Part shown: positions 22,990 through 35,770 of the stretch, in pieces
Numbering within the stretch: the first letter of the stretch is position 1
Layout of the letters: every line of letters starts with the position of its first letter
Source: Pelobates cultripes
Lineage: Eukaryota; Chordata; Amphibia; Anura; Pelobatidae
DNA: 64,000 nt
Direction: 5' to 3'
Assembly: GCA_933207985.1 (NCBI GenBank)
Contig: OW240915.1
Coordinates: 263,158,413 to 263,222,412 of the forward strand
Notes under the pieces: model-generated
What the model saw: the letters and a program-made list of their open reading frames with translations, nothing else
Databases searched by the model: none
Told to the model about the DNA's origin: nothing
Translations under genes and position numbers: made by a program

Positions 22990-24415
22990 TAGCCAGCGCG
23001 CCGGCTGTCCCTGGAAAGGGGGAGGGCCGGCAAGGCGTCATCAACAGCAGCCATAAGCTGCCATCCTGTACACCAAAATCCATGCCCTCGCCAACCGCCA
23101 TCTTCTGCCGAAACTGCTGGTCGTATCGGAACCCGCATTGCCCGCCATAAACCTTGTACGCCCCCCAAATGAGATCCAAATAACAGAACAAGGAGGGAGC
23201 CTTATCCGGGAAAGTACCCGTTAAGATGCTTGCAAAAATTGAAAAACCCTGCAACCAATTTCCAAAAGTGCGAGGAAGCTGCTTACCTTTTTCCCCGTCA
23301 CCCATCTCCCCTCGCCGCGGTCTATCCACCGACTCCCTGTCCGGCGGAACCAGCGCCAGGAAGTCGACGTACTCACCTCGGACTATTTTGTCTCTGACGT
23401 CTGCTGCGACATGCAAGCCCAATGGGGACAACTCACAGCCCGGCAACCGCGGACGCAAAATGCCCGTAACCCTGTCCCTGACAGGAATCTGCGCCGCAGA
23501 CCGCATATCCATCCGCGTAGAAGGGGGGACATCGCTAGGTAACCGCTCCAAAACAGACCTCAATAAACTAGCTAAATCCCCAGTGCTACCCAACCCCCCT
23601 CCACCTTGCCTAAGTAAATCAACTCTGCTTAAATCCCTCTTTTTACCTAATTCCCCTACCACCTGTGGACTCTGCCCCCTATCATCCCCAGCCAGCGCAT
23701 CCCAAGCGCTAGCGCAGTACTCACGTGCTGATGCTGCAAGAGGCAGACCGGACCCACTGGGGAACACTGCTTCTGCATCTCCATCCTCAGATCCGGAATG
23801 AGAGCTGCTGCCATCCGCTTCCCGCTGCTGGGACCCGCAGGCGCCGGATGCGCACGTTTGCGGTCCTTTCTGCACTGTGCCACGGTGCTCCTGCACCGCA
23901 GAGGAACTTCCGGCTCCAGCCCGGGTCGGCCGCGCGCATGCGCGCCGCGGCGTCATGACGTCCGACGTTGCACGCACGCCGGCTTGCGTGCGTGATGACG
24001 TCCCACTCACCCGCGCCGGAAGAGAAGCGCGCGGGCTGCGCGACCTGCCGGCCGGGTTCCCGCCATCCTGATCGTCGCCATCTTGGGGCCCGGACTCCAC
24101 AACCACCTGTCCGGCCCTTCTCCGCCTCCGACTGGCCAATCTTCGCGCTGGGAAGCGCCCGGCCTCACCGCTGCCTCCCTCAACGCGTGGAACACTCCGA
24201 CCTCCGCTCCTCCTCACTGGACTCGGGGATAAACGCGACGGAGGCCTTGACCTCCTGGCCCTCCGCCCGCTGAGCGATGAATCATCACCCTCACGCCGAT
24301 CTGGTCGTCCTCCTGCAGCCTGCTGAACTTGAGACAGCACCTGGTCCAAAGATCCATGGGACTCCTGGTAAGCAGCCAACAGTTTCACCAATTCTTCCAG
24401 AGATGGGGTGGCCAT
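22757..24415 (-). CDS. Gag-like nucleocapsid protein of the Ngaro-like element
   Basis: 552 codons, uninterrupted, starting at the first ATG after A1. The N-terminus (residues ~1-30) is a short amphipathic, leucine-rich stretch. An Arg/Ser/Pro-rich basic region follows to ~residue 240. A conserved block around residues 380-450 (PRTFGNWLQGFSIFASI, then a YGG...RYDQQFRQK motif) resembles the Gag domain of vertebrate DIRS/Ngaro elements. Residues ~486-519 hold two metal-binding motifs: C-x7-C-x5-C-x3-H, then C-x2-C-x3-H-x4-C (one residue tighter than a classical zinc knuckle). The expected role is binding and packaging the element RNA. The 3' end overlaps the RT frame by ~230 nt, RT being in the +1 frame, so RT expression may need frameshifting, splicing or internal initiation. 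The assignment is firm; the function is by family. Confidence 0.88.
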   Translation of the reverse strand: MATPSLEELVKLLAAYQESHGSLDQVLSQVQQAAGGRPDRREGDDSSLSGRRARRSRPPSRLSPSPVRRSGGRSVPRVEGGSGEAGRFPARRLASRRRRRAGQVVVESGPQDGDDQDGGNPAGRSRSPRASLPARVSGTSSRTQAGVRATSDVMTPRRACARPTRAGAGSSSAVQEHRGTVQKGPQTCASGACGSQQREADGSSSHSGSEDGDAEAVFPSGSGLPLAASAREYCASAWDALAGDDRGQSPQVVGELGKKRDLSRVDLLRQGGGGLGSTGDLASLLRSVLERLPSDVPPSTRMDMRSAAQIPVRDRVTGILRPRLPGCELSPLGLHVAADVRDKIVRGEYVDFLALVPPDRESVDRPRRGEMGDGEKGKQLPRTFGNWLQGFSIFASILTGTFPDKAPSLFCYLDLIWGAYKVYGGQCGFRYDQQFRQKMAVGEGMDFGVQDGSLWLLLMTPCRPSPFPGTAGALASAPAGQRRGVCWLFNESHCKWYNSCRFRHECSHCGGAHPAVRCFKKGKAGVRPKDDVPRQEDAGERRKDAPVARPVS

Positions 24416-24541
24416 AGTGAAGCCTAGTCCTCTATCAGAGAATTAACAGGAGATTGCCGTTTATTTATTTATTTATTTTTTTTTTTTGCAGGCCCAGGTA
24501 ATCACAGAAAAGAAATGTCAGAAGATATACAGACAGTGAAA

Positions 24542-24709
24542 GAAATTCAACCAGGGTAATGACAATCTCCTTCTGACTGGTAAGTCTCCTCCCCTGCTAC
24601 ACCTTTTTAAATCCTTCCATCTTTGCAACATTGTTGCTACCATTGTACCATCCCACTATCCTGGGCAGCAGTCATGCTTCCCCTTCCCTATTCTGTCCGG
24701 GGGGACACT
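24542..24709 (-). repeat. A1 terminal split direct repeat (5' end of Ngaro-like element)
   Basis: Matches A2 at 19220-19387 over 168 bp with about two substitutions (a C/A in the gctac-c-cctttt stretch and a C/T near catgct). The outer edge reads ggggggacactt on the plus strand and abuts a T-rich tract. It should hold the 5' start of the element's transcript. Confidence 0.9.
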
Positions 24710-25205
24710 TTATTTTTTTTTTTTTAAAGAGAGCGAGAGGTTTTGTGTGTGTGTCTCACAATTCTTATTCCTCCTGAACAGATGTGGTTGTGACTTGTGT
24801 GCTTGTACATTTGAACACCTTGCTAAAGTTTACCCATTTGTCTAGCTTACAACAGGACTTATACTATTCATGTGCACACATGGACATTCCAGTGGGTTAT
24901 TTCTTTCTGTAAAGACATTGAGTGGAAAATCTGAATCTGGGTTCTGTCCAACATTGCTATGCATGTTTTCAAACTTGCTGCTTTTCTCTGATTTAACACT
25001 TGGCAAAAACTCAATAGAAAGATGCCTTGCTTGCATTTTCATCCTGTGCCACAAGCACCCTTGGCAGTCTCCACGCCGCTTGGCTAATTTGTATGCCCCT
25101 TAGAGTCCCTGTGTACATACAAATATACTCATTGATAGTGTCCTCACACTCATTGGACAAATTCAAGTATTCAAAAACCACTGTGAACACAGCTGAGGGT
25201 ATAAC

Positions 25206-25370
25206 CTAAGGCTCACTTTCAGAACCTTACTCTCCATTCCTCTTTACAACAAATCAGCAGGCCGTGCAGCCTTCCTGTACGGAGTACCACGACTGTGGAA
25301 TAACCACCCAGAAAGCACCACATTGCCCAAAAATCTACGGTCTCTAAAATGGAGATTCCCTCTCTATTAA
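25206..25370 (+). pseudogene. L2/CR1-type LINE ORF2 C-terminal fragment
   Basis: About 54 codons ending at a TAA at 25368-25370 encode GRAAFLYGVPRLWNNHPEST and LPKNLRSLKWRFPLY. This matches the pattern of the conserved end of L2/CR1-type LINE ORF2 (aaPrLWNslP ... slkslK..lk..l). An in-frame stop lies just upstream. Only this tail is recognisable; it is a dead fragment. Confidence 0.7.
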
Positions 25371-26241
25371 TAATCATCTCCGTCCTGTAAAAGCTGCTCA
25401 TAGTTACTTGAAAACGAGCGAAATCTCAGTGTATTTTTCCTTTCAAACTGTTTTCTATTTTATAAATAAATAGAAATGGGAACATAACTAATGAGTTCAG
25501 GTAGATTTCTTTACATGTGATTCTGGAGCTGCTAATTACTTCCATTGTATACACTGTTTTAAAAAAATATATATATATTTTATTTATTCTTTATTGAAAT
25601 ATTAGTGTTACAAACGTAAGAATAAGGAATTGCATCATTTAGCTTAAAAATAATCAATTATACATTTTTTTTATGTTATAATCTTGCATACAAACATTCC
25701 TATTAATTTTCAAACTACATACTTCATTCATTCCGTCGCGTTGGGAGTGGGATGTGAGGGAAGGAGGGCCATGATTAGAATGCACTTAATTAATATGCTA
25801 TAATTCATAAGATATTTCTAGGCTTCCCCTACACTATTGGCAGAAGTGGACGTTTGACATTTAACCCATATTTCTGAGTATAGATTTCCTGGATTGTTCT
25901 TTAAATAATATCCTTTTTCCATTGAACGTTGGTAGTTTATCTGGTTTATTTAGTTCCAGTTTTGATTTCCTTGTTTTTTCCAATTTCTTGCTATGCATAG
26001 TTTTACTGCCATCAAGATATGAATTATTAGACAAGAAAGAGGTTTCTCACAGGGGAGATCTAAATGGAAAATAAATAGTTGTGGGGAAAGAGGGAACTCA
26101 TTTTCCACAGTTTCTGTTAAAAGTCTTTTAAGGTTTATTTTAAAGCATCTAGCCCTGAACAATCCCACCAAATGTGAAAATGAAACCATTTATCACAAGC
26201 ATGTCAAGCTCAAACTCTAGCACGAGCCAAATAAACAAGGT

Positions 26242-26853
26242 TTAAAGGGACACTATAGTCACCTGAACAACTTCAGCTTAATGAAGTTGTTCGGGTGAGA
26301 ACTATAGCTCCCTGCAGCCTTTCTCATGTTAATACTGTATTTTCTGAGAAGATACAGTGTTTACATTAGAACCTAGGAACAACTCCAGTGTTCATCCACC
26401 CATTGTAAAGTGCTGCGGAATTTGATGGCGCTATATAAATAACATAATAATAATAATCACGTTTGACGTCTTCACGCTTGGGTGAATACATCAAACGTGA
26501 TGACAGGAGGCAGGTGGCATTGTGAACCCACCTCCTGTGTCCTGTAGTAACCTGGAGCCTGTCAGCAATCAGAGCCGACTCTCAAAAATTGAGTGTGTGT
26601 GTGTGTGGAAATAGATAGTATGTGTATGTTTAACAATATTTATTTAAAATGTGTGTGTGTTTGTATAGAAACACTTTATAAAGAGTGGTCTGCCGAGCAG
26701 CTGGGCGCTCGAACGAAGGTAAGTTTTTATGATAAAAAGCATGATTTTTTATTTTTATTTTTTTTATTTATGTCAAACTAATATAAAAACAAGAAAGAAG
26801 GCTAGGGGACCTGTCTTTCTTGCTTTTATATGTTGACTATAGTGATCCTTTAA
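26242..26853. mobile_element. TTAA-flanked MITE carrying a nested LINE/SINE-type tail
   Basis: 612 bp, TTAA at 26242-26245 and 26850-26853. The left end is AGGGACACTATAGTCACCTG and the right end ctatagtgatccTTTAAG. A gtaaagtgctgcggaattt tail with (aat)n (26393-26457) is inserted inside. Confidence 0.75.
26393..26457 (+). repeat. LINE/SINE-type 3' tail nested in a TTAA MITE
   Basis: attgtaaagtgctgcggaat then tggcgctatataaataacat and (aat)n. Only the tail part is present. Confidence 0.62.
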
Positions 26854-28869
<2,016 letters not shown>

Positions 28870-28985
28870 CTTTAAACTACTTTTGCTTTTCCCCCGAAAT
28901 AGGACATTCCCCGAAAATAAGCCCTAGTGCATTTTTCGGGGGAAAATTAATAAAAGACCCGGTCTTATATTTTGAGAAAGATAGA
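28870..28985. repeat. Unidentified short repeat (ccgaaaataagccctag type)
   Basis: cccccgaaataggacattcc, ccgaaaataagccctagtgc and tttttcgggggaaaatta form an imperfect inverted structure. It resembles a repeat seen in many vertebrates, but I cannot name the family. It abuts the first Tc1-like element. Confidence 0.4.
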
Positions 28986-28995
28986 TATCTATATA

Positions 28996-30583
28996 CATGT
29001 GATACTCGAAAAATTAGAATATCATGCAAAAGTTCATTTATTTCAATAATGCAACGTAAAAGGGGAAACTAATATATGAGATAGATGCATTACATGCAAA
29101 GCAAGATAGTTCGAGCCGTGATTTGTCATAAGTCCTGATTATGGCTTCGATGATTATGGCTTCCAGCTCATGAAAACCCCAAATCCACAATCTCAGTAAA
29201 TTAGAATATTGTGAAAAGGTGCAATATTCTAGGCTCACATTGTCACACACTAATCAGCTAAGTAAGCCATAACACCTGCAAAGGGTTTCTGAGCCTTTAA
29301 ATGGTCTCTCAGCCAAGTTCAGTAGGAATCATAATCATGGGAAAGACTGCTGACCTGACAGTTGTGCAGAAAACCATTGTTGACACCCTCCATAATGCGG
29401 GAAAGCCTCAAAAGGTATTTGCGAAGGAAGTTGGATGTTCCCAAAGTGCTGTATCACAGCACATTAATAGAAAGTTATGTGGAAGGGAAAAGTGTGGAAG
29501 AAAAAGGTGCACAAGCAGCAGGGATGATCGCAGCCTGGAGAGGATTGTCAGGAAAAGGCCATTTAAATGTGTTGGGGGCTTTCACAATGAGTGGACTGAG
29601 GCTGGAGTCAGTGCATCAAGAGCCACCACACACAGACGGATCCTGGACATGGGCTTCAGATGTCGTATTCCTCTTGTCAAGCCGCTCCTGAACAACAAAC
29701 AACATCAGAAGCGTCTTACCTGGGATAAAGAAAAACAGACCTGGTCTGTTGCTCAGTGGTCCAAAGTCCTCTTTTCTGATGAGAGCAACTTTTGCATCTC
29801 ATTTGGAAACCAGTGACCCAGAGTCTGGAGAAAGAATGGAGAGGCACACACTGCAAGATGCTTGAAGTCCAGTGTGAAGTTTCCATAGTCTGTGTTGATT
29901 TGGGGTGCCATGTCATCTGCTGGTGTTGGTCCGCTGTGCTTCATTAAGTCCAGGGTCAACGCAGCCATCTAGCAGGAGATTTTGCAGCACTTCATGTTTC
30001 CTTCCGCAGACGAGCTTTATGTGGATGCTGACTTCATTTTCCAGCAGGACTTGGCACCTGCCCACACTGCCAACAGTACCAAAGCCTGGTTCAATGACCA
30101 TGGGATTACTGTGCTTGATTGGCCAGCAAACTCATCTGACTCATCTCTTGGCATTGCCAAGAGAAAGATGAGACATAAGACCGAACAATGCAGAAGAGCT
30201 GAAGGCCACTATTGAAGCATCCTGTTCTTCCATAACACCTCAGCACTGCCACAGGCTGATAGCTTCCATGCCACACCGCATTGAGGGAGTAATTGCTGCA
30301 AAAGGGGCCCAAACCAAGTACTGAGTCCATATGCATGCTTATACTTTTCAGAGTTATACACTCCTTGTTTTATTGATTGCATCTAATATTCTAATTTACT
30401 GAGATTGTGGATTTAGGGTTTTCATGAGCTGGAAGCCATAATAATCGCACTTATGACAAATCACGGCTTGAGCTATCTTGCTTTGCATGTAATGCGTCTA
30501 TCTCATATATTTTCCCCTTTTACGTTGCATTACTGAAATAAATGAACTTTTGCACGAAATTCTAATTTTTCAAGTATCACCTG
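28996..30583 (+). mobile_element. Tc1-like DNA transposon, full length but decayed
   Basis: 1588 bp flanked by TA on both sides (28994-28995 and 30584-30585). Long terminal inverted repeats of roughly 200 bp: the left runs gatactcgaaaaattagaat to ctcagtaaattagaatatt, and its complement occupies ~30385-30583. It encloses one decayed transposase gene on the plus strand. Length, TA target and DDE-type transposase are diagnostic of Tc1/mariner. Confidence 0.93.
29337..30324 (+). pseudogene. Tc1-like transposase, inactivated
   Basis: Starts MGKTADLT with an N-terminal helix-turn-helix region (VFAKEVGCSQSAVSQHINRK), a basic linker, and the first catalytic Asp in VLFSDESNF. In-frame stops follow at 29814-29816 (TGA), 29886-29888 (TAG) and 29970-29972 (TAG). 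The second Asp region (FIFQQDLAPAHTAN) is kept in the same frame. The third catalytic segment (normally DxNPIE) is damaged by a small deletion near 30140, so the Glu is gone, and the C-terminal ~50 codons continue in another frame to a TGA at 30322-30324. It cannot encode an active transposase. Confidence 0.93.
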
Positions 30584-30593
30584 TACATATATA

Positions 30594-31934
30594 CACCCTG
30601 TTCCAAATTATTATGCAAATTATATTTTTCTCATTTACGTAAATAATTGATGTAAATAAGTCAGCATAATTCTCATGTTCTCAACTATTAAGAGTACAAT
30701 TCAAATTTTATTGAACAAACCTCCTAATGATAACAGTATTTTTTTTAAACATGAAAAACTTGCAATGCACTGTTCCAAATTATTACGCACTGTAAGTTTC
30801 AAAACACTTTTTATAGGTTGTAGAGAACTGAAATTGTCATTTGTTGTGTTTGCAGCATATTTACTGAAATCAAAAGCTATTTCAATGAAACTTATAACAA
30901 CATTTTAACTTTTTAAACATTTTAACAGGTCACGTTACATTTTAACATAGGACCCCTTATTTGATAGCAGCTTCACAAGTCTTGTATCTGTTGAACTTGT
31001 GAGTTTTTGGACAGTTTCTGCTTGAATTTGTTTGCAAGATGTCAGAATAGCCTCCCAGAGCTGCTGTTTGAATGTAAACTGCCTCCCACCCTCATAGATC
31101 TTTTGCTTGAGGATGCTCCAACGGTTCTCAATAGGATTGAGGTCAGGGGAGGATGGAGGCCACACCATGACTTTCTCTCCTTTTATCCCTATAGCAGCCA
31201 TTGATGCAGATGTATTGGCCGTCCACCAACCATCCACTACTCCATCCATCTGGACCATCCAGGGTTGCACAGCACTCATCAGTGAACAGGACTGTTTGAA
31301 AATTAGTCTTCATGTATTTTTCTGCCTAATGCAGCCGTTTCTGCTTGTGAGCATTGGTTAGTGGTGGCCGAATAGAAGGTTTATGCACAGTTGCAAGACT
31401 CTGGAGGACTCTACACCTTGATGTCAGTGGGACTCCAGAGGCACCAGCAGCTTCAAATATCTGTTTGCTGCTATGTAATGGTATTTTAGCAGCTGCTCTT
31501 GATCCGATGCATGGATCTGTCAGAAATCCTCCTCAATGTGCCTTTATCTGCACGAACCCATCCATGCTCTGAATCAGCCACAAATCTCTTAATGCGATGA
31601 TCACTCTTAAGTTTTTGTGAAATATCTAATGTTTTCATACCTCGTCCAAGGCATTGAACTATTTCACTCTTTTTTTAGCAGCAGAGAGATCCTTTTTTAT
31701 TCCCCATATTGCATGAAAATGGTGCTCTGCTTAATAATGTGGAACACCCTCCTTTAGTAGTTTTTCCTTAAATTGCGCTCACCTGGCAATCTAATTATCA
31801 CAGGTGTCCGAGATTGTTTTCAGTGATCAAAAGAGCCCTGAGACACAATGCCATCCATGAATTAAACTGAAAAACTAAATATTTAATCTTTGTGACACTT
31901 AAATAGAATTTACATAATAATTTGGAATAGGGTG
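30594..31934 (-). mobile_element. Second Tc1-like DNA transposon (IR/DR type), decayed
   Basis: 1341 bp, TA on both sides (30592-30593, 31935-31936). Terminal repeats start CACCCTGTTCCAAATTATTA and, at the other end, the complement of CACCCTATTCCAAATTATTA. A second inner copy of the same motif lies near 30769 and, inverted, near 31726-31750, giving the paired direct-repeat (IR/DR) ends known from Sleeping Beauty-type elements. It begins only ten bases after the preceding Tc1-like copy. Confidence 0.9.
30938..31707 (-). pseudogene. Tc1-like transposase remnant
   Basis: On the minus strand an ATG at 31707 opens MGNKKGS and meets a stop within ten codons. Homologous stretches follow in broken frames. 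The longest open piece (30935-31279) contains the third catalytic segment WPPSSPDLNPIENRWSILKQ with the Glu intact, then a basic tail. There are multiple stops and frameshifts; it is non-functional. Confidence 0.88.
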
Positions 31935-31936
31935 TA

Positions 31937-33343
31937 TATAATATATATTTCACACTCTTACCTGCTGCTTATATGTGGTTTGCCCTCTGAACAACCCTAT
32001 GGCATATACTGGCACCTTACAGTTTAAACAGTTATTAGTTTAGCAATCTTGTATTGATCTACGCGATCAGTCTTCACATGAAAAGAGCACACTTTGCTTT
32101 ATTTTTTTTTCCGGTTCTCTAAAAAGAAATATTTTTGTTAAGGAATTAAGAGCTTCTGCCGTAAAATTCTCTCTTCAGCTATTTTTTTTTTTTTTCCTTA
32201 TCTCCTGGTGGCAAGTAATATTTCACAGTGTGGTGTTTACTTCTTGTGATAATAGCATTTTGCTTTACAGGGTCTAATTTAGTCTCGCCTGCAGCTGAAC
32301 AAAATCTATTTTTCTTTTAGTTGATCATAGAGATCATATAAATTTGTGTCTGCCAGTCATTTGTCAAAGTCAACCATTTCATCAGTTTGTCTGTGTGTAT
32401 TTTTTTTTTTCTTTTTTCTTCTTTCTTCTCTCTAGACACAACTCCCAGTAGTTTTGCAAGTAAGCTGAGGTAGATATTTTGAAACTGTTAAAGGAAGACT
32501 CTGGGCACCATAAGAATATCAAAATGATGACTTTTTAACATTTTTATTTATTTTTCTGTTTAGCGCGCCATGTCAAGGTGCTCGAGAGGTGTGTGAATGG
32601 TGGCTAATTCACACAATAGAGCTGTATTTTAGGATTTCTGCTGGGGAGGATTTGAGAGAGTGGTTATGGCTGGCTGGTCTTGTTTAGTTAACTGACAAGC
32701 AGATGAAATGTAGTATTCCCTGGTAATAGGTAATATAGTAAAAGTAGGTCAAAAGTCAGTGATGTATCACTGACCAAGCAGAGGCCAACATGTCTGCCTT
32801 CTATCTCTCTTCTTTTCTTGTCTTATCCATTTGAATAATTGCTCCATTCTTTATCTACCTATTTTAGAATTTACTTAGATTTCTACCCTGCTTATTACAG
32901 ATGCTATTCATACATTTTAAGTGTATTATTTTTGCCTTCACATTATATTTCCACATCCTCACCACACAGTAAGAAAATAGAATACAATACAATTTTAAGA
33001 TTCCTGAAAGTGCTTTATGCTTTATTTGGAAGACCTTTCAATGTTGTCACTTTAGCAATCCCTTCTTTATCCAAACAGATGGTTTATAGTCTTGGTAACA
33101 AGTTGCTCCAGTTAGTTTGTGTTTTAACAGGTAAAGCACCAATGATGGATTTTGCTTATTAAGCAGTCTGATAGTTGTGTAGGTGGAATCCCTTCAGTGA
33201 CGTAAAGAAACAGATTTTAATTCAGTTTTGGTTGCCGGCTAAGGCTATTGGTTTTTTGTTTGGTTGGGATTGTTATTTTTATTTTCTCCAGTATTTCAGT
33301 GTTTTAATTTTTGGTAGCATATATTGCTTCTGATTTGTTGTTT
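31937..33343. other. Non-coding, nothing identified
   Basis: AT-rich; only a MITE end at 32488. Confidence 0.55.
32488..32530. mobile_element. TTAA-type MITE end fragment
   Basis: TTAA then AGGAAGACTCTGGGCACCAT, like the 49198 copy; only this end is recognisable. Confidence 0.45.
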
Positions 33344-33351
33344 TAATAAAG

Positions 33352-33608
33352 CAGTGATTCCCAAACTTTTTTCACATGAGTACCCATTGGCACTCCATTT
33401 CCATAAATTGTACCCCTCCCATTAACAAAATGTTTGTAATTAATATAGTTGCATTTATTTCAAACTTATAAATTTTTCTCTGTCCCATATCCCCCTTTTC
33501 TCTGCCCTAGGCTCTCCCTGCTTCTGCCCTGCCCCAAGCTCTTCCTGATTATCCTCTGACAAAGGCTGTACCTGCTACACACATAAACAAACACTGACAC
33601 ACATATAG

Positions 33609-33646
<38 letters not shown>

Positions 33647-34034
33647 CTGCAGATACATACATGCAGATTCACACACTAACATACAAACAGGTACAGATGT
33701 ACAGACACAATGATACACAAAAATACAGATAAAACACTGACATACATACACAGACACAAAAACATACATACAGATACAAACACTGACACACATACAGATA
33801 CAGACAGAATAAAACACTGACACACATGCAGATACACAAACACACATATACACACACTGACACACATGCAGATACACAAACACACATATACACACACTGA
33901 CACACATGCAGGTACACAGATACATACCCTGACACATATGCAGATACAGTGAAACGCAGATACATACTCTGACACAGGTACCCACACTGAATTGTACCCC
34001 TGGGGGTACGCGTACCTCGGGTTGGGAACCCGTG
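33352..34034. mobile_element. Non-autonomous hAT-type element with CA-rich core
   Basis: 683 bp flanked by taataaag (33344-33351) and taataagg (34035-34042), an 8-bp duplication with one change. The ends are CAGTGATTCCCAAACTTTTT and gggttgggaacccgtg. The core is a run of diverged gacacacatgcagatac-type repeats plus pure CA. Open frames here are repeat artefacts. Confidence 0.85.
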
Positions 34035-34909
34035 TAATAAGGTGATCCTATTGGGACTTGAAATTTATGTTAATCAAATAATATATAATTGTTTAGAAAG
34101 GAATCTGTAAAATGGTGAATATCATTTCTAATTTTCCTAACTTGTAGCCTTACAGTATGTCAGCGGAAATGGTTTTATCGCCACCACCACTTACATCATA
34201 TTCATCTACCAAAAGCATTATTTGTAGGCTGTTTACATGTTGTAGTCTTACCTTGTTTAAATGTAAACTAAAAAACAAGTTAAACATTTAAAGAAAAGAA
34301 AAAAGAAGAGAAAGTTGCAATATCTGGCAGTTACACAGAATTCCTGTTTGATTAGTATGAAGAGAACAAAACTCCTTCTCGGATCGCATAATGCTATAGG
34401 AATGACTTTTTGTGGGGGTGGCTAAAAGTAGTCTCAATAATACTGTTCAACTGATGGTAAAGTTCATTTAGTTCTTTTTGTGAGAGTCTGACTTGCATTT
34501 AACAGTACATAATTATGTTTTCTCAAAATGTCACATTAGATACAATGGATTGCATTGTCTAATTTAGTTTTACATATTCTGCATCTGTTTATCTTGTGTA
34601 GGTGCCTAAAACGTTTTGTTTCATTTTTATTCATACATTCATTGTGGGAGTGGGTTTTATGATTAGCACATAGACCCCATATATTATTCCAAAGTTAATT
34701 GTGCAGAATACCCTACACCCACTCTCAATGCCAAGAGTTGTTTACAAAGGTCTCAAAAGAGCTGTCAATCAGGCAGCCTGGAATTCTATCTTCCAGGCTA
34801 CCTGAGTAACTTTTTTATGAATGCAGAATGTGCACTGCTGAACATTTTAAGAGCAGCTCATCCTATCATTGGAATAGCTGCTGAGGAGAAACTACTTATC
34901 CAGCAGAGA

Positions 34910-35334
34910 TTAAATGGACGCTATAGTCACCAAAACTACAGCTGAATGTAGTGGTTCTGGTGTCTATAGCAGGTCTCTGCAGGCTCAGCAATGTAAATGC
35001 TGACTTTTCAGAGATAATGCAGTGTTGACAGTGATGCCTAGGAACACCTCTAGTGCAACCTACGTTCAGCGTCTCCACACTCGACACACTTGAGACTCTA
35101 AAGTTCCCCGTAGAAATAGATTGATTCAATGCGATGCATGCGTGATGCTTTCCTTTGGGAAAGCATTGGATTGGCTGAGATCATCAGGATTGATGATCTC
35201 AGCCGTGGAGGCAAGGGAAGCCATGACAAGATCGCATGGCGATTGAGAAAAGGTGCATAAAATAAAATTTTTACTTCACAGATAGGGGGACCAGGGACCT
35301 AAACTGTAAGTCCAACACTATAGTGTTTCTTTAA
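34910..35334. mobile_element. TTAA-flanked MITE
   Basis: 425 bp, TTAA at 34910-34913 and 35331-35334. The ends are ATGGACGCTATAGTCACCAA and the complement of AGAAACACTATAGTGTTGG. The inner hairpin is around gaaagcattggattggctga. Confidence 0.8.
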
Positions 35335-35623
35335 TGAGATACAAAGAGATCCCATCGACCAGAATGAAAGGCTCCTGATTGGTAGAGCCTCTTCCTGGAG
35401 AGCGGGGTTTGTCTGAAACTGTAATCAGCTCATCAGGGCTGGGCAGTTGCAGTATCCTCTAAGGCAAGTATTCTTTATTTACGTATTTTTTGCATTATTT
35501 TTCTTTCACAATCTACATTTGTTGTGTCTCTTAGAGGAGAACAGATTGGGTGCAGTCCAAACTCCAAAAACTATACATACTATGCCAAAGGCATAATTTT
35601 CCTTTTTTAATATATCTAGCCAA

Positions 35624-35770
35624 TTAAAGGGTTACTCCAGACACCATGACCACTTCAGTGATTTGTATGATGTCTGCATGTGCAGCGTTTCAGTACAAAA
35701 TGCAGGACATAGAGTTTAACTCCATCCAATCAGGGTCATTGGGGCATTATAAGCCAGCCCTGAACTAGAG
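35624..35770. mobile_element. TTAA-type MITE fragment
   Basis: Begins at TTAA then AGGGTTACTCCAGACACCAT, and resembles the first part of the element at 44353 (cttcagtgat, gtgcagcgtttcag). No right end is recognised. Confidence 0.6.

Larger units (their letters stand above)
18863..24709 (-). mobile_element. Ngaro-like tyrosine-recombinase retrotransposon, nearly complete
   Basis: On the minus strand the element reads A1 (24709-24542), four overlapping coding frames, B1 (19672-19388), A2 (19387-19220), a 72-nt spacer, then B2 (19147-18863). The A copies are 168 bp and the B copies 285 bp; I count about two differences in each pair. B1 abuts A2 directly. This A1-ORF-B1-A2-B2 split-direct-repeat layout is the known signature of Ngaro/PAT-type elements, which integrate with a tyrosine recombinase instead of an integrase and leave no target duplication; none is visible here. 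No methyltransferase domain lies between RNase H and recombinase, which favours Ngaro over DIRS1. The body is visibly richer in GC than its flanks. The near-identical repeats suggest a fairly recent insertion, though the recombinase frame is broken and the RT motif is altered. Confidence 0.93.

Noticed and set aside
22502..24273. Several 100-190 codon frames on the plus strand opposite the Gag/RT genes
   Set aside because: Shadows of the GC-rich coding strand; no motif or independent support.
33575..33987. Cys/Val-rich open frames on the minus strand
   Set aside because: CA-repeat artefact inside the 33352-34034 element.
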